Assembly: GCF_051014685.1 (NCBI RefSeq)
Contig: NW_027479033.1
Coordinates: 1-64,000, forward strand
Reading direction: 5' to 3'
DNA: 64,000 nucleotides
From: Ptiloglossa arizonensis
Lineage: Eukaryota > Arthropoda > Insecta > Hymenoptera > Colletidae
The position numbers and the translations under genes are program-made. How positions within the stretch are numbered: the stretch's first letter is position 1; every line of letters begins with the position of its first letter. Below the pieces are notes generated by a model. The model did not search any database. It was not told the origin of the DNA and saw only the letters and a list, made by a program, of their open reading frames with translations. Positions 13,753 through 25,400 of this stretch are shown piece by piece.

Positions 13753-14280
13753 AAACGGAGAAACGAACAAAGAAACGGAGAAACGAACAAAGAAACGGAG
13801 AAACGAACAAAGAAACGGAGAAACGAAGAAAGAAACGGAGAAACGAAGAAAGAAACGCAGAAACGAAGAAAGAAACGGAGGAACGAAGAAAGAAACGGAG
13901 AATCGAAGAAAGAGACGGAGTAACGAAGAAAGAAACGGAGAAACGGAGAAATAAATGGAGAAACGAAGAAATAAACGGAGAAACGAAGAAACAAACGGAG
14001 AAACGAGGAAAGAAACGGAGAATCGAAGAAAGAAATGGAGAAACGAAGAAAGAAACGAAGAAACGAACAAAGAAACGGAGAAACGAACAAAGAAACGGAG
14101 AAACGAAGGAAGAAACGGAGAAACGAACAAGCAAGCGGAGAAACGGAGAAACGAAGAAAGAAATGAAGAAACGAAGAAAGAAACGAAGAAACGAACAAAG
14201 AAACGGAGAAACGAACAAAGAGTCGGAGAAACGAAGGAAGAAACGGAGAAACGAAGAAAGAAACGGAGAAACGAAGAAAG

Positions 14281-14355
14281 AAAGGAGAAACGATGAAAGA
14301 AACGGAGAGACGGACAAAGAAAGGAGAAACGATGAAAGAAACGGAGAGACGGACA
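14281..14355 (+). repeat. short local duplication with about 39-bp period
   Basis: A block made of AAAGGAGAAACGATG followed by AAAGAAACGGAGAGACGGAC occurs twice in succession with a period of about 39 bp. That is one base short of two 20-bp units, because GAAAGAAACGG is shortened to GAAAGG. Confidence 0.75.
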
Positions 14356-14370
14356 AAGAAACGGAGAAAC

Positions 14371-16325
14371 GGGGAAATAAATGGAGAAACGAAGAAATAA
14401 ACGGAGAAACGAACCAGGAAACGGAGAAGCGAAGAAAGAAACGGAGAATCGAAGAAAGAAATGGAGAAACGAAGAAAGAAACGGATAAACGAAGAAAGAA
14501 ACGGAGATACGAAGAAAGAAACGGAGAAACAAAGAAAGAAACGGAGAAACGAAGAAAGAAACGGAGAAACGAAGAAAGAAATACAGAATCGGAGAAATAA
14601 ATGGAGAAACGAAGAAATAAACCGAGAATCGGAGAAAGAAACGGAGTAACGAAGAAAGAAACGAAGAAACGAAGAAAGAAATGGAGTAACGATGATAGAA
14701 ACGAAGAAACGAAGAAAGAAACGGAGAATCGGAGAAATAAATGGAGAAAAAAAGGAATAAACCGAGAAACGGAGAAACGATGAAACGAAGGAAGAAACGG
14801 AGAAACGAAGAAAGAAACGGAGAAATTAAGAAAGAAACGAAGAAACGAAGAAAGAAACGGAGAAACGAAGAAATAAACGGAGAAACGGAGAAAGAAACGG
14901 AGAAACGAAGAAAGAAACAGAGAGATGAACAAAGAAACGAAGAAACGAAGAAAGAAACGGAGAAACGGAGAAAGAAACTGAGAAACGAAGAAAGAAACGG
15001 AGAAACGAACAAAGAAACGGAGAAACGAACAAAGAAACGGAGAAACGAAGGAAGAAACGGAGAAACGAAGAAAGAAACGGAGAAACGAAGAAAGAAACGG
15101 AGAAACGAAGAAAGAAACGGAGAAACGGAGAAATAAATGGAGAAACGAAGGAATAAACGGAGAAACGAAGAAAGAAACGGTGAAACGAGGAAAGAAACGG
15201 AGAAACGAAGAAAGAAACGGAGAGGCGAACAAACGAACGGAGAAACGAAGAAAGAAACGGAGAAACGAAGAAAGAAACGGAGAAACGAAGGAAGAAACGG
15301 AGAAACGAACAAAGAAACGGAGAAACGAACAACGAAACGGAGAAACGAACAAAGAAACGGAGAAACGAAGAAAGAGACGGAGTAACGAAGAAAGAAACGG
15401 AGAAACGGAGAAACAAATGGAGAAACGAAGAAATAAACGGAGAAACGAAGAAACAAACGGAGAAACGAGGAAAGAAACGGAGAATCGAAGAAAGAAATGG
15501 AGAAACGAAGAAAGAAACGAAGAAACGAACAAAGAAACGGAGAAACGAACAAAGAAACGGAGAAACGAAGGAAGAAACGGAGAAACGAAGAAAGAAACGG
15601 AGAAACGAAGAAAGAAACGGAGAAACGAAGAAAGAATCGGAGAAACGGAGAAATAAATGGAGAAACGAAGGAATAAACGGAGAAACGAAGAAAGAAACGG
15701 AGAGGCGAACAAAGGAACGGAGAAACGAAGAAAGAAACGGAGAAACGAAGAAAGAAACGGAGAAACGAAGAAAGAAAGGAGAAACGATGAAAGAAACGGA
15801 GAGACGGACAAAGAAACGGAGAAACGAAGAAAGAAACGGAGAAACGGCGAAATAAATGGAGAAACGAAGAAATAAACGGAGAAACGAACCAGGAAACGGA
15901 GAAGCGAAGAAAGAAACGGAGAATCGAAGAAAGAAATGGAGAAACGAAGAAAGAAACGGATAAACGAAGAAAGAAACGGAGATACGAAGAAAGAAACGGA
16001 GAAACAAAGAAAGAAACGGAGAAACGAAGAAAGAAACGGAGAAACGAAGAAAGAAACACAGAATCGGAGAAATAAATGGAGAAACGAAGAAATAAACCGA
16101 GAATCGGAGAAAGAAACGGAGTAACGAAGAAAGAAACGAAGAAACGAAGAAAGAAATGGAGTAACGATGATAGAAACGAAGAAACGAAGAAAGAAACGGA
16201 GAATCGGAGAAATAAATGGAGAAAAAAAGGAATAAACCGAGAAACGGAGAAACGATGAAACGAAGGAAGAAACGGAGAAACGAAGAAAGAAACGGAGAAA
16301 TTAAGAAAGAAACGAAGAAACGAAG
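14371..16325 (+). repeat. 1,475-bp-period duplication in the 20-bp array
   Basis: Variant markers at 14461, 14601 and 14741 recur at 15936, 16076 and 16216, all at an offset of 1,475 bp. The copies run from about 14371 to 14850 and from about 15846 to 16325. The sequence between them (about 14860-15845) is ordinary 20-bp array. Confidence 0.82.
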
Positions 16326-17580
16326 AAAGAAACGAAGAAACGAAGAAAGAAACGGAGAAACGAACAAAGAAACGGAGAAACGAAGAAAGAAACGGAGAAA
16401 CGAACAAAGAAACACAGAAACGAAGAAAGAAACGGAGAAACGAAGAATGAAACGGAGAAACGAAGAAAGAAACGGAGAAACGAAGAAAGAAATGGAGAAG
16501 CGAAGAAAGAAACGGAGAAATAAATGGAGAAACGAAGAAATAAACGGAGAAACGAACAAGGAAATGGAGAAACGAAGAAAGAAACGGAGAAACGAAGAAA
16601 GAAACGGAGAAACGAACAAAGACACGGAGAAACGAACAAAGAAACGGAGAAACGAACAAAGAAACGGAGAAACGAACGAAGAAACGGAGAAACGAACAAA
16701 GAAACGGAGAAACGAAGAAAGAGACGGAGAAACGAGCAAAGAAACGGAGAAACGAACAAAGAAACGGAGAAACGAACAAAGAAACGGAGAAACGAACATA
16801 GAAACGGAGAAACGAAGAAAGAAACGGAGAAACGAAGAAAGAACGGAGAAACGAACAAAGAAACGGAGAAACGAAGAAAGAAACGGAGAAACGAGGAAAG
16901 AAACGGAGAAACGAAGAAAGAAACGGAGTAACGAAGAAAGAAGCGATGAAACGCAGAAAGAAACGGAGAAACGAACAAAGAAACGGAGAAGCGAACAAAG
17001 GAACGGAGAAACGAACATAGAAACGGAGAAACGAAGAAAGAAACGGAGAAACGGAGAAATAAATGGAGAAATGAAGAAATAAACGGAGAAACGAAGAAAG
17101 AAACGGAGAAACGGTGAAATAAATGGATAAACGAAGAAATAAATGGAGAAACGAACAAGCAAACGGAGAAACGGATAAACGAAGAAAGAAATGAAGAAAC
17201 GAAGAAAGAAACGAAGAAACGAACAAAGAAACGGAGAAACGAACAAAGAAACGGAGAAACGAAGGAAGAAACGGAGAAACGAACAAAGAAACGGAGAAAC
17301 GAAGAAAGAAACGGAGAAACGATGAAAGAAACGGAGAAACGGACAAAGAAACGGAGATACGAAGAAAGATACGGAGAAACGGTGAAATAAATGGAGAAAC
17401 GAAGAAATAAATGGAGAAACGAACAAGCAAACGGAGAAACGGAGAAACGAAGAAAGAAATGAAGAAACGAAGAAAGTAACGAAGAAACGAACAAAGAAAC
17501 GGAGAAACGAACAAAGAAGCGGAGAAACGAAGGAAGAAACGGAGAAACGAAGAAAGAAACGGAGAAACGAAGAAAGAAAC

Positions 17581-17700
17581 GGAGAAACGAAGAAAGAACC
17601 GGAGTAACGAAGAAAGGAACGGAGAAACGAACAAAGAAACGGAGAAACGAAGAAAGAACCGGAGTAACGAAGAAAGGAACGGAGAAACGAACAAAGAAAC
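17581..17700 (+). repeat. exact 60-bp (three-unit) tandem duplication
   Basis: Bases 17581-17640 and 17641-17700 are identical, including the unusual AAGAACCGGAGTAACG and AAAGGAACGG variants. This is a very recent three-unit slip. Confidence 0.95.
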
Positions 17701-18109
17701 GGAGAAACGAAGAAAGAAACGGAGAAACGGAGAAATAAATGGAGAAACGAAGGAATAAGCAGAGAAACGAAGACTGAAACGGAGAAACGGAGAAACGAAG
17801 AAAGAAGCGGAGAAGCGAACAAAGGAACGGAGAAACGAAGAAAGAAACGGAGAAACGAAGAAGGAAACGAAGAAGCGAAGAAAGAAACGGAGAAACGATG
17901 AAAGAAACGGAGAAACGAAGAAAGAAACAGAGCAATGAAGAAAGAAACGAAGAAACGAAGAAAGAAACGGAGAAACGAACAAAGAAACGGAGAAACGAAG
18001 GAAGAAACGGAGAAACGAAGAAAGAAACGGAGAAACGAATAAAGAAACGGAGAAACGAAGAAAGAACCGGAGTAACGAAGAAAGAAACGGAGAAACGGAG
18101 AAATAAATG

Positions 18110-19998
18110 GATAAACGAAGAAATAAATGGAGAAACGAAGAAATAAACGGAGAAACGAAGAAAGAAACGGAGAAACGAAGAGAGAAACGGAGAAACGAAG
18201 GAAGAAACGGAGTAACGAAGAAAGAAACGTAGAAACGATGAAAGAAACGGTGAATCGGAGAAATAAATGGAGAAACGAAGAAATAAACCGAGAGACGGAG
18301 AAAGAAACGGTGAAACGATCAATGAAACGGAGAAACGAACAAAGAAACGGAGAAACGAAGAAAGAAACGGAGAAAGGAAGAAAGAAACGGAGAAACGAAG
18401 AAAGATACGGAGAAACGGTGAAATAAATGGAGAAACGAAGAAATAAACGGAGAAACGAACCAGGAAACGGAGAAACGAAAAAAGAAACGGAGAATCGAAG
18501 AAAGAAATGGAGAAACGAAGAAAGAAACGGATAAACGAAGAAAGAAACGGAGATACGAAGAAAGAAGCGGAGAAACAAAGAAAGAAACGGAGAAACGAAG
18601 AAAGAAACGGAGAAACGAGGAAAGAAACGGAGGAACGAAGAAAGAAACGGAGAAGCGAACAAAGGAACGGAGAAACGAAGAAAGAAACGGAGAAACGAAG
18701 AAAGAAACGGATAAACGAAGAAAGAAACGGAGATACGAAGAAAGAAAGGAGAAACGATGAAAGAAACCGAGAAACGGACAAAGAAACGGAGAAACGAAGA
18801 AAGAAACGGAGAAACGGGGAAATAAATGGAAAACGAAGAAATAAACGGAGAAACGAACCAGGAAACGGAGAAACGAACCAGGAAACGGAGAAACGAAAAA
18901 AGAAACGGAGAATCGAAGAAAGAAATGGAGAAACGAAGAAAGAAACGGATAAACGAAGAAAGAAACGGAGATACTAAGAAAGAAACGGAGAAACAAAGAA
19001 AGAAACGGAGAAACGAAGAGAGAAACGGAGAAACGAAGGAAGAAACGGAGTAACGAAGAAAGAAACGAAGAAACGATGAAAGAAACGGTGAATCGGAGAA
19101 ATAAATGGAGAAAAAAGGAATAAACCGAGAAACGGAGAAACGATGAAACGAAGGAAGAAACGGAGAAACGAAGAAAGAAACGGAGAAATTAAGAAAGAAA
19201 CGAAGAAACGAAGAAAGAAACGGAGAAACGAACAAAGGAACGGAGAAACGAAGAAAGAAACGGAGAAACGAACAAAGAAACGCAGAAAGGAAGAAAGAAA
19301 CGGAGAAACGAAGAATGAAACGGAGAAACGAATAAAGAAACGGAGAAACGAAGAAAGAACCGGAGTAACGAAGAAAGAAACGGAGAAACGGAGAAATAAA
19401 TGGAGAAACGAAGAAATAAATGGAGAAACGAAGAAATAAACGGAGAAACGAGGAAAGAAACGGAGAAACGAAGAGAGAAACGGAGAAACGAAGGAAGAAA
19501 CGGAGTAACGAAGAAAGAAACGAAGAAACGATGAAAGAAACGGTGAATCGGAGAAATAAATGGAGAAACGAAGAAATAAACCGAGAGATGGAGAAAGAAA
19601 CGGTGAAACGATCAATGAAACGGAGAAACGAACAAAGAAACGGAGAAACGAAGAGAGAAACGGAGAAACGGAGAAAGAAACGGAGAAGCGAACAAAGGAA
19701 CGGAGAAACGAAGAAAGAAACGGAGAAACGAAGAAAGAAACGGAGAAACGAAGAAAGAAATGGAGAAACGATGAAAGAAACGGAGAAACGAAGAAAGACA
19801 CGGAGAAACGAAGAAAGAAACGGAGAAGCGAACAAAGGAACGGAGAAACGAAGAAAGAAACGGAGAAACGAAGAAAGAAACGGAGAAACGAAGAAAGAAA
19901 GGAGAAACGATGAAAGAAACGGAGAAACGGACAAAGAAACGGAGAAACGAAGAAAGAAACGGAGAAACGGGGAAATAAATGGAGAAACGAAGAAATAA
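18110..19998 (+). repeat. array section holding two copies of a dispersed module
   Basis: A module that begins with two GAAATAAATGG units followed by GAAATAAACGG and an AAGAGAGAA variant starts near 18127 and again near 19420. The same module is found at about 4839, 8634, 9413 and 11828 in the left part of the array. The copy at 19420 is very close to that at 8634 for more than 500 bp. Confidence 0.75.
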
Positions 19999-20959
19999 AC
20001 GGAGAAACGAACCAGGAAACGGAGAAACGAAAAAAGAAACGGAGAATCAAAGAAAGAAATGGAGAAACGAAGAAACAAACGGATAAACGAAGAAAGAAAC
20101 GGAGATACGAAGAAAGAAACGGAGAAACAAAGAAAGAAACGGAGAAACGAAGAAAGAAACGGAGAAACGAGGAAAGAAACGGAGAAACGAAGAAAGAAAC
20201 GGAGAAACGAAGAAAGAAACGGAGAAACGAAGAAATAAACGGAGAAACGAGCAAAGAAACGGAGAAACGAAGAAAGAAACGGAGAAACGGAGAAAGAAAC
20301 GAAGAAACGAAGAAAGAAACGGAGAAAGGAATGGAGAAACGAAGAAATAAACCGAGAAACGGAAAAAGAAATGGAGAAACGAACAAAGAAACGGAGAACC
20401 GAAGAAAGAAACGGAGTAACGAAGAACGAAGCGATGAAACGCAGAAAGAAACGGAGAAACGAACAAAGAAACGGAGAAACGCAGAAAGAAACGGAGAAAC
20501 GAAGAAAGAAACGGAGAAAGGAAGAAAGAAACGGAGAAACGAAGAAAGATACGGAGAAACGGTGAAATAAATGGAGAAACGAAGAAATAAATGGAGAAAC
20601 GAACAAGCAAACGGAGAAACGGAGAAACGAAGAAAGAAATTAAGAAACGAAGAAAGAAACGAAGAAACGAACAAAGAAACGGAGAAACGAACAAAGAAAC
20701 GGAGAAACGAAGGAAGAAACGGAGAAACGAAGAAAGAAACGGAGAAACGAAGAAAGAAACGGAGAAACGAAGAAAGAAACACAGAATCGGAGAAATAAAT
20801 GGAGAAACGAAGAAATAAACCGAGAATCGGAGAAAGAAACGGAGTAACGAAGAAAGAAACGAAGAAACGAAGAAAGAAACGGAGTAACGATGATAGAAAC
20901 GAAGAAACGAAGAAAGAAACGGAGAAACGAACAAAGAAACGGAGAAACGAAGAAAGAAA

Positions 20960-21348
20960 CGGAGAAACGAACAAAGAAAGGGAGAAACGAAGAAAGAAAC
21001 GGAGAAACGACGAAAGAAACCGAGAAACGAACAAAGAAACGGAGAAACGAACAAAGAAACGGAGAACCGAAGAAAGAAACGGCGTAACGGAGAACGGAGC
21101 GATGAAACGCAGGAAGAAACGGAGAAACGAACAAAGAAACGGAGAGACGAAGAAAGAAACGGTGAAACGAAGAAAGAAACGGAGAAACGAAGAAAGAAAC
21201 GGAGAAACGAAGAAAGAAACGGAGATACGAGGAAAGAAACGGAGAAACGAACAAAGAAAGGGAGAAACGAAGAAAGAAACGGAGAAACGACGAAAGAAAC
21301 CGAGAAACGAACAAAGAAACGGAGAAACGAACAAAGAAACGGAGAAAC
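20960..21348 (+). repeat. last part of the left arm, with a 280-bp duplication
   Basis: The variant series AAAGGGAG, then CGACGAAAG, then AACCGAG appears near 20971-21030 and again near 21251-21310, an offset of 280 bp or 14 units. It leads directly into the inversion point. Confidence 0.8.
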
Positions 21349-21362
21349 GTTTCTCCGTTTCT
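21335..21362. repeat. perfect 28-bp palindrome at the satellite inversion point
   Basis: Fourteen bases on each side of 21348/21349 are exact reverse complements with no spacer; the core is GGAGAAACGTTTCTCC. The first mismatch is at 21334 against 21363. To the left every unit is in the purine orientation, and to the right every unit is in the pyrimidine orientation. Beyond 14 bases the arms follow different variant series, so this is not a long fold-back copy of one sequence. Confidence 0.97.
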
Positions 21363-21470
21363 CGGTTTCTCCGTTTCTCCATTTCACGGTTTCTCCGTTT
21401 CTCTGATTCTCCGTTAAACAGCTTCTCCGTTTCTCCGTTTCACCGTTTTTTGTTCGTTTCTCCATTTATT
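21363..21470. repeat. disturbed repeat next to the inversion point
   Basis: Just right of the palindrome the 20-bp order is broken. Short CTCCGTTT pieces are joined without the TTTCTTCG half of the unit, with CACGG variants and one non-repeat patch (GTTAAACAGC, about 21413-21422). Regular units resume near 21465. Confidence 0.8.
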
Positions 21471-22414
21471 TCTCCGATTCTCCGTTACTTTCTTCGTTTC
21501 TCCGTTTCTTTCTTCGTTTCTTCGTTTCTTCCTTTGTTTCTCCGTTTCCTTCATCGTTTCTCCATTTCTTTCTTCGTCTCTCCGTTTATTTCTTCGTTTC
21601 TCCATTTATTTCTCCGTTTCTCCGTTTTTTTGTTCGTTTCTCCGTTTCTTTGTTCGTTTCTCCGTTTCTTTCTTCGTTTCTCCGTTTCTTTGTTCGTTTC
21701 TCCGTTTCTCGGTTTATTTCTTCGTTTCTCCATTTATTTCTCCGATTCTCCGTTTCTTTCTTCGTTTCTCCGTTTCTTTCTTCGTTTCTACGTTTCTTTC
21801 TTCGTTTCTCCGTTTCTTTCATCGTTTCCCTTTCTTTGTTCGATTCTCCGTTCCTTTCTTCGTTTCTCCGTTTATTTCTTAGTTTCCCAATTTATTTCTC
21901 CGTTTCTCCGTTTCTTTATTCGTTTCTCCGGTTCTTTCTTCGTTTCTCCGTTTCTTTCTTCGTTTCTCCGTTTCTTTCTCCGTTTCTCCGTTTCTTTCTT
22001 CGTTTGTCCGTTTCTTTCTTGGTTTCTCCGTTTCTTTCTTCGTTTCTCCGTTTCTTTCTTCATTTCTCCGTTTATTTCTTCGTTTCTCCATTTATTTCTC
22101 CGTTTCTCCGTTTCTCCGTTTCTCCGTTTCTTTCTTCGTTTCTTTGTTCGTTTCTCCGTTTCTTTGTTCGTTTCTCCGTTTCTTTCTTCGTTTCTCCGTT
22201 TCTTTGTTCGTTTCTCCGTTTCTCGGTTTATTTCTTCGTTTCTCCATTTATTTCTCCGATTCTCCGTTTCTTTCTTCGTTTCTCCGTTTCTTTCTTCGTT
22301 TCTACGTTTCTTTCATCGTTTCTCCGTTTCTTTGTTCGTTTCTCCGTTTCTTTGTTCGTTACTCCGTTTCTTTCTCCGTTTCTCGGTTTCTTTCTTCGTT
22401 TGTCCGTTTCTTTC

Positions 22415-25400
22415 TTGGTTTCTCCGATTCTTCCTTCGTTTCTCCGTTTCTTTGTTCGTTTCTCCGTTTCTTTCTTCATTTCCCCGTCTATTTCTTCGTT
22501 TCTCCATTTATTTCTCCGTTTCTCCGTTTCTCCGTTTCTTTCTTCGTTTCTTTGTTCGTTTCTCCGTTTCGTTGTTCGTTTCTCCGTTTCTTTCTCCGTT
22601 TCTCCGTTTCGTTGTTCGTTTCTCCATTTATTTCTCCGTTTCTTTCTTCGTATCTCCGTTTCTTTCTTCGTTTCTCCATTTCTTTCTTCGTCTCTCCGTT
22701 TATTTCTTCGTTTCTCCATTTATTTCTCCGTTTCTCCGTTTCATTGTTCGTTTCTCCGTTTCTTTGTTCGTTTCTCCGTTTCTTTCTTCGTTTCTCCGTT
22801 TCTTTGTTCGTTTCTCCGTTTCTCGGTTTATTTCTTCGTTTCTCCATTTATTTCTCCGATTCTCCGTTTCTTTCTTCGTTTCTCCGTTTCTTTCATCGTT
22901 CCCCGTTTCTTTGTTCGATTCTCCGTTCCTTTCTTCGTTTCTCCGTTTATTTCTTAGTTTCTCAATTTATTTCTCCGTTTCTCCGTTTCTTTCTTCGTTT
23001 CTCCGTTTCTTTGTTCGTTACTCCGTTTCTTTCTCCGTTTCTCCGATTCTTTCTTCGTTTGTCCGTTTCTTTCTTGGTTTCTCTGATTCTTCCTTCGTTT
23101 CTCCGTTTCTTTGTTCGTTTCTCCGTTTCTTTCTTCATTTCCCCGTCTATTTCTTCGTTTCTCCATTTATTTCTCCGTTTTTCCGTTTCTTTCTTCGTTT
23201 CTTTGTTCGTTTCTCCGTTTCGTTGTTCGTTTCTCCGTTTCTTTCTTCGTTTCTCCGTTTCTTTGTTCGTTTCTCCGTTTCTTTGTTCGTTTCTCCGTTT
23301 CTTTCTCCGTTTCTCCGTTTCCTTCTTCGTTTCTCCGTTTCTTTGTTCGTTTCTCTATTTCTTTGTTCGTTTCTCCGTTTCTTTCTTCGTTTCTTCGTTT
23401 CTTTCTTCGATTCTCCATTTCTTTCATCGCTTCTCCGTTTCTTTGTTCGTTTCTCCGTTCCTTTCTTCGTTTCTCCGTTTATTTCTTCGTTTCTCCATTT
23501 ATATCTCCGTTTCTCCGTTTCTTTCTTCGTTTCTCCGTTTCTTTGTTCGTTTCTCCGTATCTCGGTTTATTTCTTCGTTTCTCCATTTATTTCTCCGATT
23601 CTCCGTTTCTTTCTTCGATTCTCCGTTTCTTTCTTCCTTTCTACGTTTCTTTCTTCGTTTCTCCGTTTCTTTCATCGTTTCCCTTTCTTTGTTCGATTCT
23701 CCGTTCCTTTCTTCGTTTCTCCGTTTATTTCTTAGTTTCTCAATTTATTTCTCCGTTTCTCCGTTTCTTTCTTCGTTTCTCCGTTTCTTTCTTCGTTTCT
23801 CCGTTTCTTTGTTCGTTTCTCCGTTTCTTTCTCCGTTTCTCCGTTTCTTTCTTCGTTTGTCCGTTTCTTTCTTGGTTTCTCCGTTTCTTTCTTCGTTTCT
23901 CCGTTTCTTTCTTCATTTCTCCGTTTATTTCTTCGTTTCTCCATTTATTTCTCCGTTTCTTTCTTCGTTTCTTTGTTCGTTTCTCCGTTTCGTTGTTCGT
24001 TTCTCCGTTTCTCCGTTTCGTTGTTCGTTTCTCCATTTATTTCTCCGTTTCTTTCTTCGTTTCTCCGTTTCTTTCTTCGTTTCTCCATTTCTTTCTTCGT
24101 CTCTCCGTTTATTTCTTCGTTTCTCCATTTATTTCTCCGTTTCTCCGTTTCTTTGTTCGTTTCTCCGTTTCTTTGTTCGTTTCTCCGTTTCTTTCTTCGT
24201 TTCTCCGTTTCTTTGTTCGTTTCTCCGTTTCTCGGTTTATTTCTTCGTTTCTCCATTTATTTCTCCGATTCTCCGTTTCTTTCTTCGTTTCTCCGTTTCT
24301 TTCTTCGTTTCTACGTTTCTTTCTTCGTTTCTCCGTTTCTTTCTCCGATTCTCCGTTTCTTTCTTCGTTTCTCCGTTTCTTTCTTCGTTTCTACGTTTCT
24401 TTCTTCGTTTCTCCGTTTCTTTCATCGTTTCCCGTTTCTTTGTTCGTTTCTCCATTCCTTTCTTCGTTTCTCCGTTTCTTTCTTGGTTTCTCCGATTCTT
24501 CCTTCGTTTCTCCGTTTCTTTGTTCGTTTCTCCGTTTCTTTCTTCATTTCCCCGTCTATTTCTTCGTTTCTCCATTTATTTCTCCGTTTCTCCGTTTCTC
24601 CGTTTCTTTCTTCGTTTCTTTGTTCGTTTCTCCGTTTCGTTGTTCGTTTCTCCGTTTCTTTCTCCGTTTCTCCGTTTCGTTGTTCGTTTCTCCATTTATT
24701 TCTCCGTTTCTTTCTTCGTATCTCCGTTTCTTTCTTCGTTTCTCCATTTCTTTCTTCGTCTCTCCGTTTATTTCTTCGTTTCTCCATTTATTTCTCCGTT
24801 TCTCCGTTTCATTGTTCGTTTCTCCGTTTCTTTGTTCGTTTCTCCGTTTCTTTCTTCGTTTCTCCGTTTCTTTGTTCGTTTCTCCGTTTCTCGGTTTATT
24901 TCTTCGTTTCTCCATTTATTTCTCCGATTCTCCGTTTCTTTCTTCGTTTCTCCGTTTCTTTCATCGTTCCCCGTTTCTTTGTTCGATTCTCCGTTCCTTT
25001 CTTCGTTTCTCCGTTTATTTCTTAGTTTCTCAATTTATTTCTCCGTTTCTCCGTTTCTTTCTTCGTTTCTCCGTTTCTTTGTTCGTTACTCCGTTTCTTT
25101 CTCCGTTTCTCCGATTCTTTCTTCGTTTGTCCGTTTCTTTCTTGGTTTCTCTGATTCTTCCTTCGTTTCTCCGTTTCTTTGTTCGTTTCTCCGTTTCTTT
25201 CTTCATTTCCCCGTCTATTTCTTCGTTTCTCCATTTATTTCTCCGTTTTTCCGTTTCTTTCTTCGTTTCTTTGTTCGTTTCTCCGTTTCGTTGTTCGTTT
25301 CTCCGTTTCTTTCTTCGTTTCTCCGTTTCTTTGTTCGTCTCTCCGTTTATTTCTTCGTTTCTCCATTTATTTCTCCGTTTCTCCGTTTCATTGTTTGTTT

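Larger units (their letters stand above)
1..21348 (+). repeat. 20-bp CpG-containing, purine-strand satellite array (left arm)
   Basis: A tandem array of a 20-bp unit, AACGGAGAAACGAAGAAAGA, fills this stretch. The + strand is almost all A and G; the two C residues per unit are both in CpG (unit positions 3-4 and 11-12). Common unit variants are AACAAAG for GAAGAAAG, GAAATAAATGG or GAAATAAACGG inserts, AACCAGG, GAATCGG and GAGTAACG. These act as markers that reveal larger duplicated blocks. Neither strand of the consensus unit contains a stop codon in any frame, so very long open frames arise automatically. I see no gene, RNA gene or transposon. I do not recognise the family. The repeat call is certain; the biological location is inferred. 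Confidence 0.97.

Noticed and set aside
6454..17982. 3,842-codon open frame on the - strand and other long frames between 1 and 27787
   Set aside because: The 20-bp unit lacks stop codons in all six frames; the translation is a 20-residue low-complexity cycle with no domain, and both strands are open at once.
1..21348. Intramolecular triplex (H-DNA) forming tract
   Set aside because: Triplex formation needs uninterrupted homopurine mirror repeats; each unit is interrupted by two C residues and lacks long mirror symmetry.
20799..23735. 978-codon + strand frame crossing the inversion
   Set aside because: It joins a K/R/E/N-rich repeat translation to an F/S/L/R-rich one at the orientation switch. 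This is a chimera of the two strands of one satellite, not a fusion protein.
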